Shown: piece after piece, positions 16,682-16,983 of the stretch
Numbering within the stretch: the stretch's first letter is position 1
Layout: every line of letters begins with the position of its first letter
NCBI GenBank assembly: GCA_003224515.1
Contig: QHZC01000107.1
Span: 1-16,983 of the forward strand
DNA from: Acidobacteriota bacterium
Lineage (GTDB): Bacteria; Acidobacteriota; Terriglobia; Acidiferrales; UBA7541
DNA: 16,983 nt
Direction of reading: 5' to 3'
Translations under genes and position numbers: made by a program
Notes under the pieces: generated by a model
What the model was told of the DNA's origin: nothing
Database searches by the model: none
What the model saw: only the letters and a program-made list of their open reading frames with translations

Positions 16682-16983
16682 ATGAATCTGCGCAAATGGG
16701 TAACAATGCTGATGGTCGCCGCGGTATCGACTCCGTTCGCATTTGCCGCCGCGCAGCCACAAGCTCCTGCGTGGAAGCCGCTCTTCAACGGGAAGGATCT
16801 CACCGGCTGGAAACATGTCGGCCCCGGCAACATGACGGTCGAAGATGGCCTCATTCGCACGCACGGCGGCATGGGCCTTCTTTACTGGACAGGCGGCAAG
16901 CTCTCCAATTGCCGCATCCGCGTGGTCTACAAGATGCGCGACTTCAATGATAATTCCGGCGTCTTCATTCGCATTCCCCTCGA
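16682..16983 (+). CDS. DUF1080 / 3-keto-disaccharide hydrolase family protein, 3' end outside window
   Basis: The frame starts at an ATG with GAGGAG (16667-16672) 9 bases upstream and stays open to the window end, giving 100 codons. A signal peptide is clear (MNLRKWVTMLMVAAVS, cut near FAFA/AA). The mature part begins with the family hallmark WKPLFNGKDLTGWKHVG, continues with TVEDGLIRTHGG, and reaches NSGVFIRIPL at the edge, the conserved strand of this concanavalin-like beta-sandwich fold. Family members are exported and some hydrolyse 3-keto-glycosidic bonds, hence the Pfam name. The gene follows the isomerase/epimerase by 68 bases on the same strand and may be co-transcribed with it. The active-site part is beyond the window, so catalytic competence cannot be judged. 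Confidence 0.85.
   Translation, partial: MNLRKWVTMLMVAAVSTPFAFAAAQPQAPAWKPLFNGKDLTGWKHVGPGNMTVEDGLIRTHGGMGLLYWTGGKLSNCRIRVVYKMRDFNDNSGVFIRIPL

Noticed and set aside
1..16983. CRISPR array, tRNA or rRNA genes, integrase, transposase or attachment sites
   Set aside because: No regularly spaced repeats, tRNA-like cloverleaf, ribosomal RNA motif or mobile-element protein was recognised in any region.

Overview
The window looks like a chromosomal fragment of a saprophytic Gram-negative soil bacterium, most likely an Acidobacteriota member. This is an inference from the gene families: Oar-like TonB-dependent receptors with an N-terminal carboxypeptidase-regulatory domain, TPR proteins fused to FG-GAP/VCBS propellers and ASPIC/UnbV domains, and Tat-exported sugar isomerase/epimerases next to DUF1080 proteins. 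Most of the gene products carry a Sec or Tat export signal. No tRNA, rRNA, CRISPR array, integrase or transposase was seen.

Layout. (1) 3-1286 (+) is the 3' part of an exported SH3-like protein of unknown function. It converges on a GH3 beta-glucosidase (1333-3672, -), and a 10-bp-stem hairpin lies over the stop codon. (2) A Gfo/Idh/MocA dehydrogenase (3808-4953, +) diverges from the glucosidase. It converges, with only 10 bp between, on a large exported TPR / seven-repeat propeller / UnbV protein (4964-8440, -). (3) An amidase-signature hydrolase (8621-10033, +) converges, with 12 bp between, on an exported TPR protein (10046-11302, -). The first six genes alternate strand strictly, so there are no operons there. 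(4) From 11428 rightwards everything reads on the + strand: a promoter, a long leader, a GTG-started Oar-like receptor (11630-15241), a strong intrinsic terminator, a truncated N-terminus of a second receptor (15464-15712), a Tat-exported sugar phosphate isomerase/epimerase (15714-16613), a long palindrome, and the start of a DUF1080 (3-keto-disaccharide hydrolase family) gene that runs off the window.

The most notable observation is the state of the receptor genes. The first receptor has two frame-changing lesions. The reading frame leaves the original at about 14006, where a conserved block expected after MAIRG is missing. It returns at about 15201-15209, and the original frame then ends in the canonical receptor C-terminus QLGLRFYF followed by TAG, 15 bases before the terminator. 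The neighbouring receptor is cut off inside its first domain. Either the tandem receptor locus is decaying by deletion, or the assembly has collapsed between paralogous receptor genes. Read coverage or PCR across the junctions would decide.

Metabolically, the glucosidase, the Gfo/Idh dehydrogenase, the isomerase/epimerase and the DUF1080 protein fit uptake and breakdown of plant-type oligosaccharides or glycosides, possibly by a 3-keto-sugar route. That link is inferred from families and proximity only. I found no convincing previously undescribed system.
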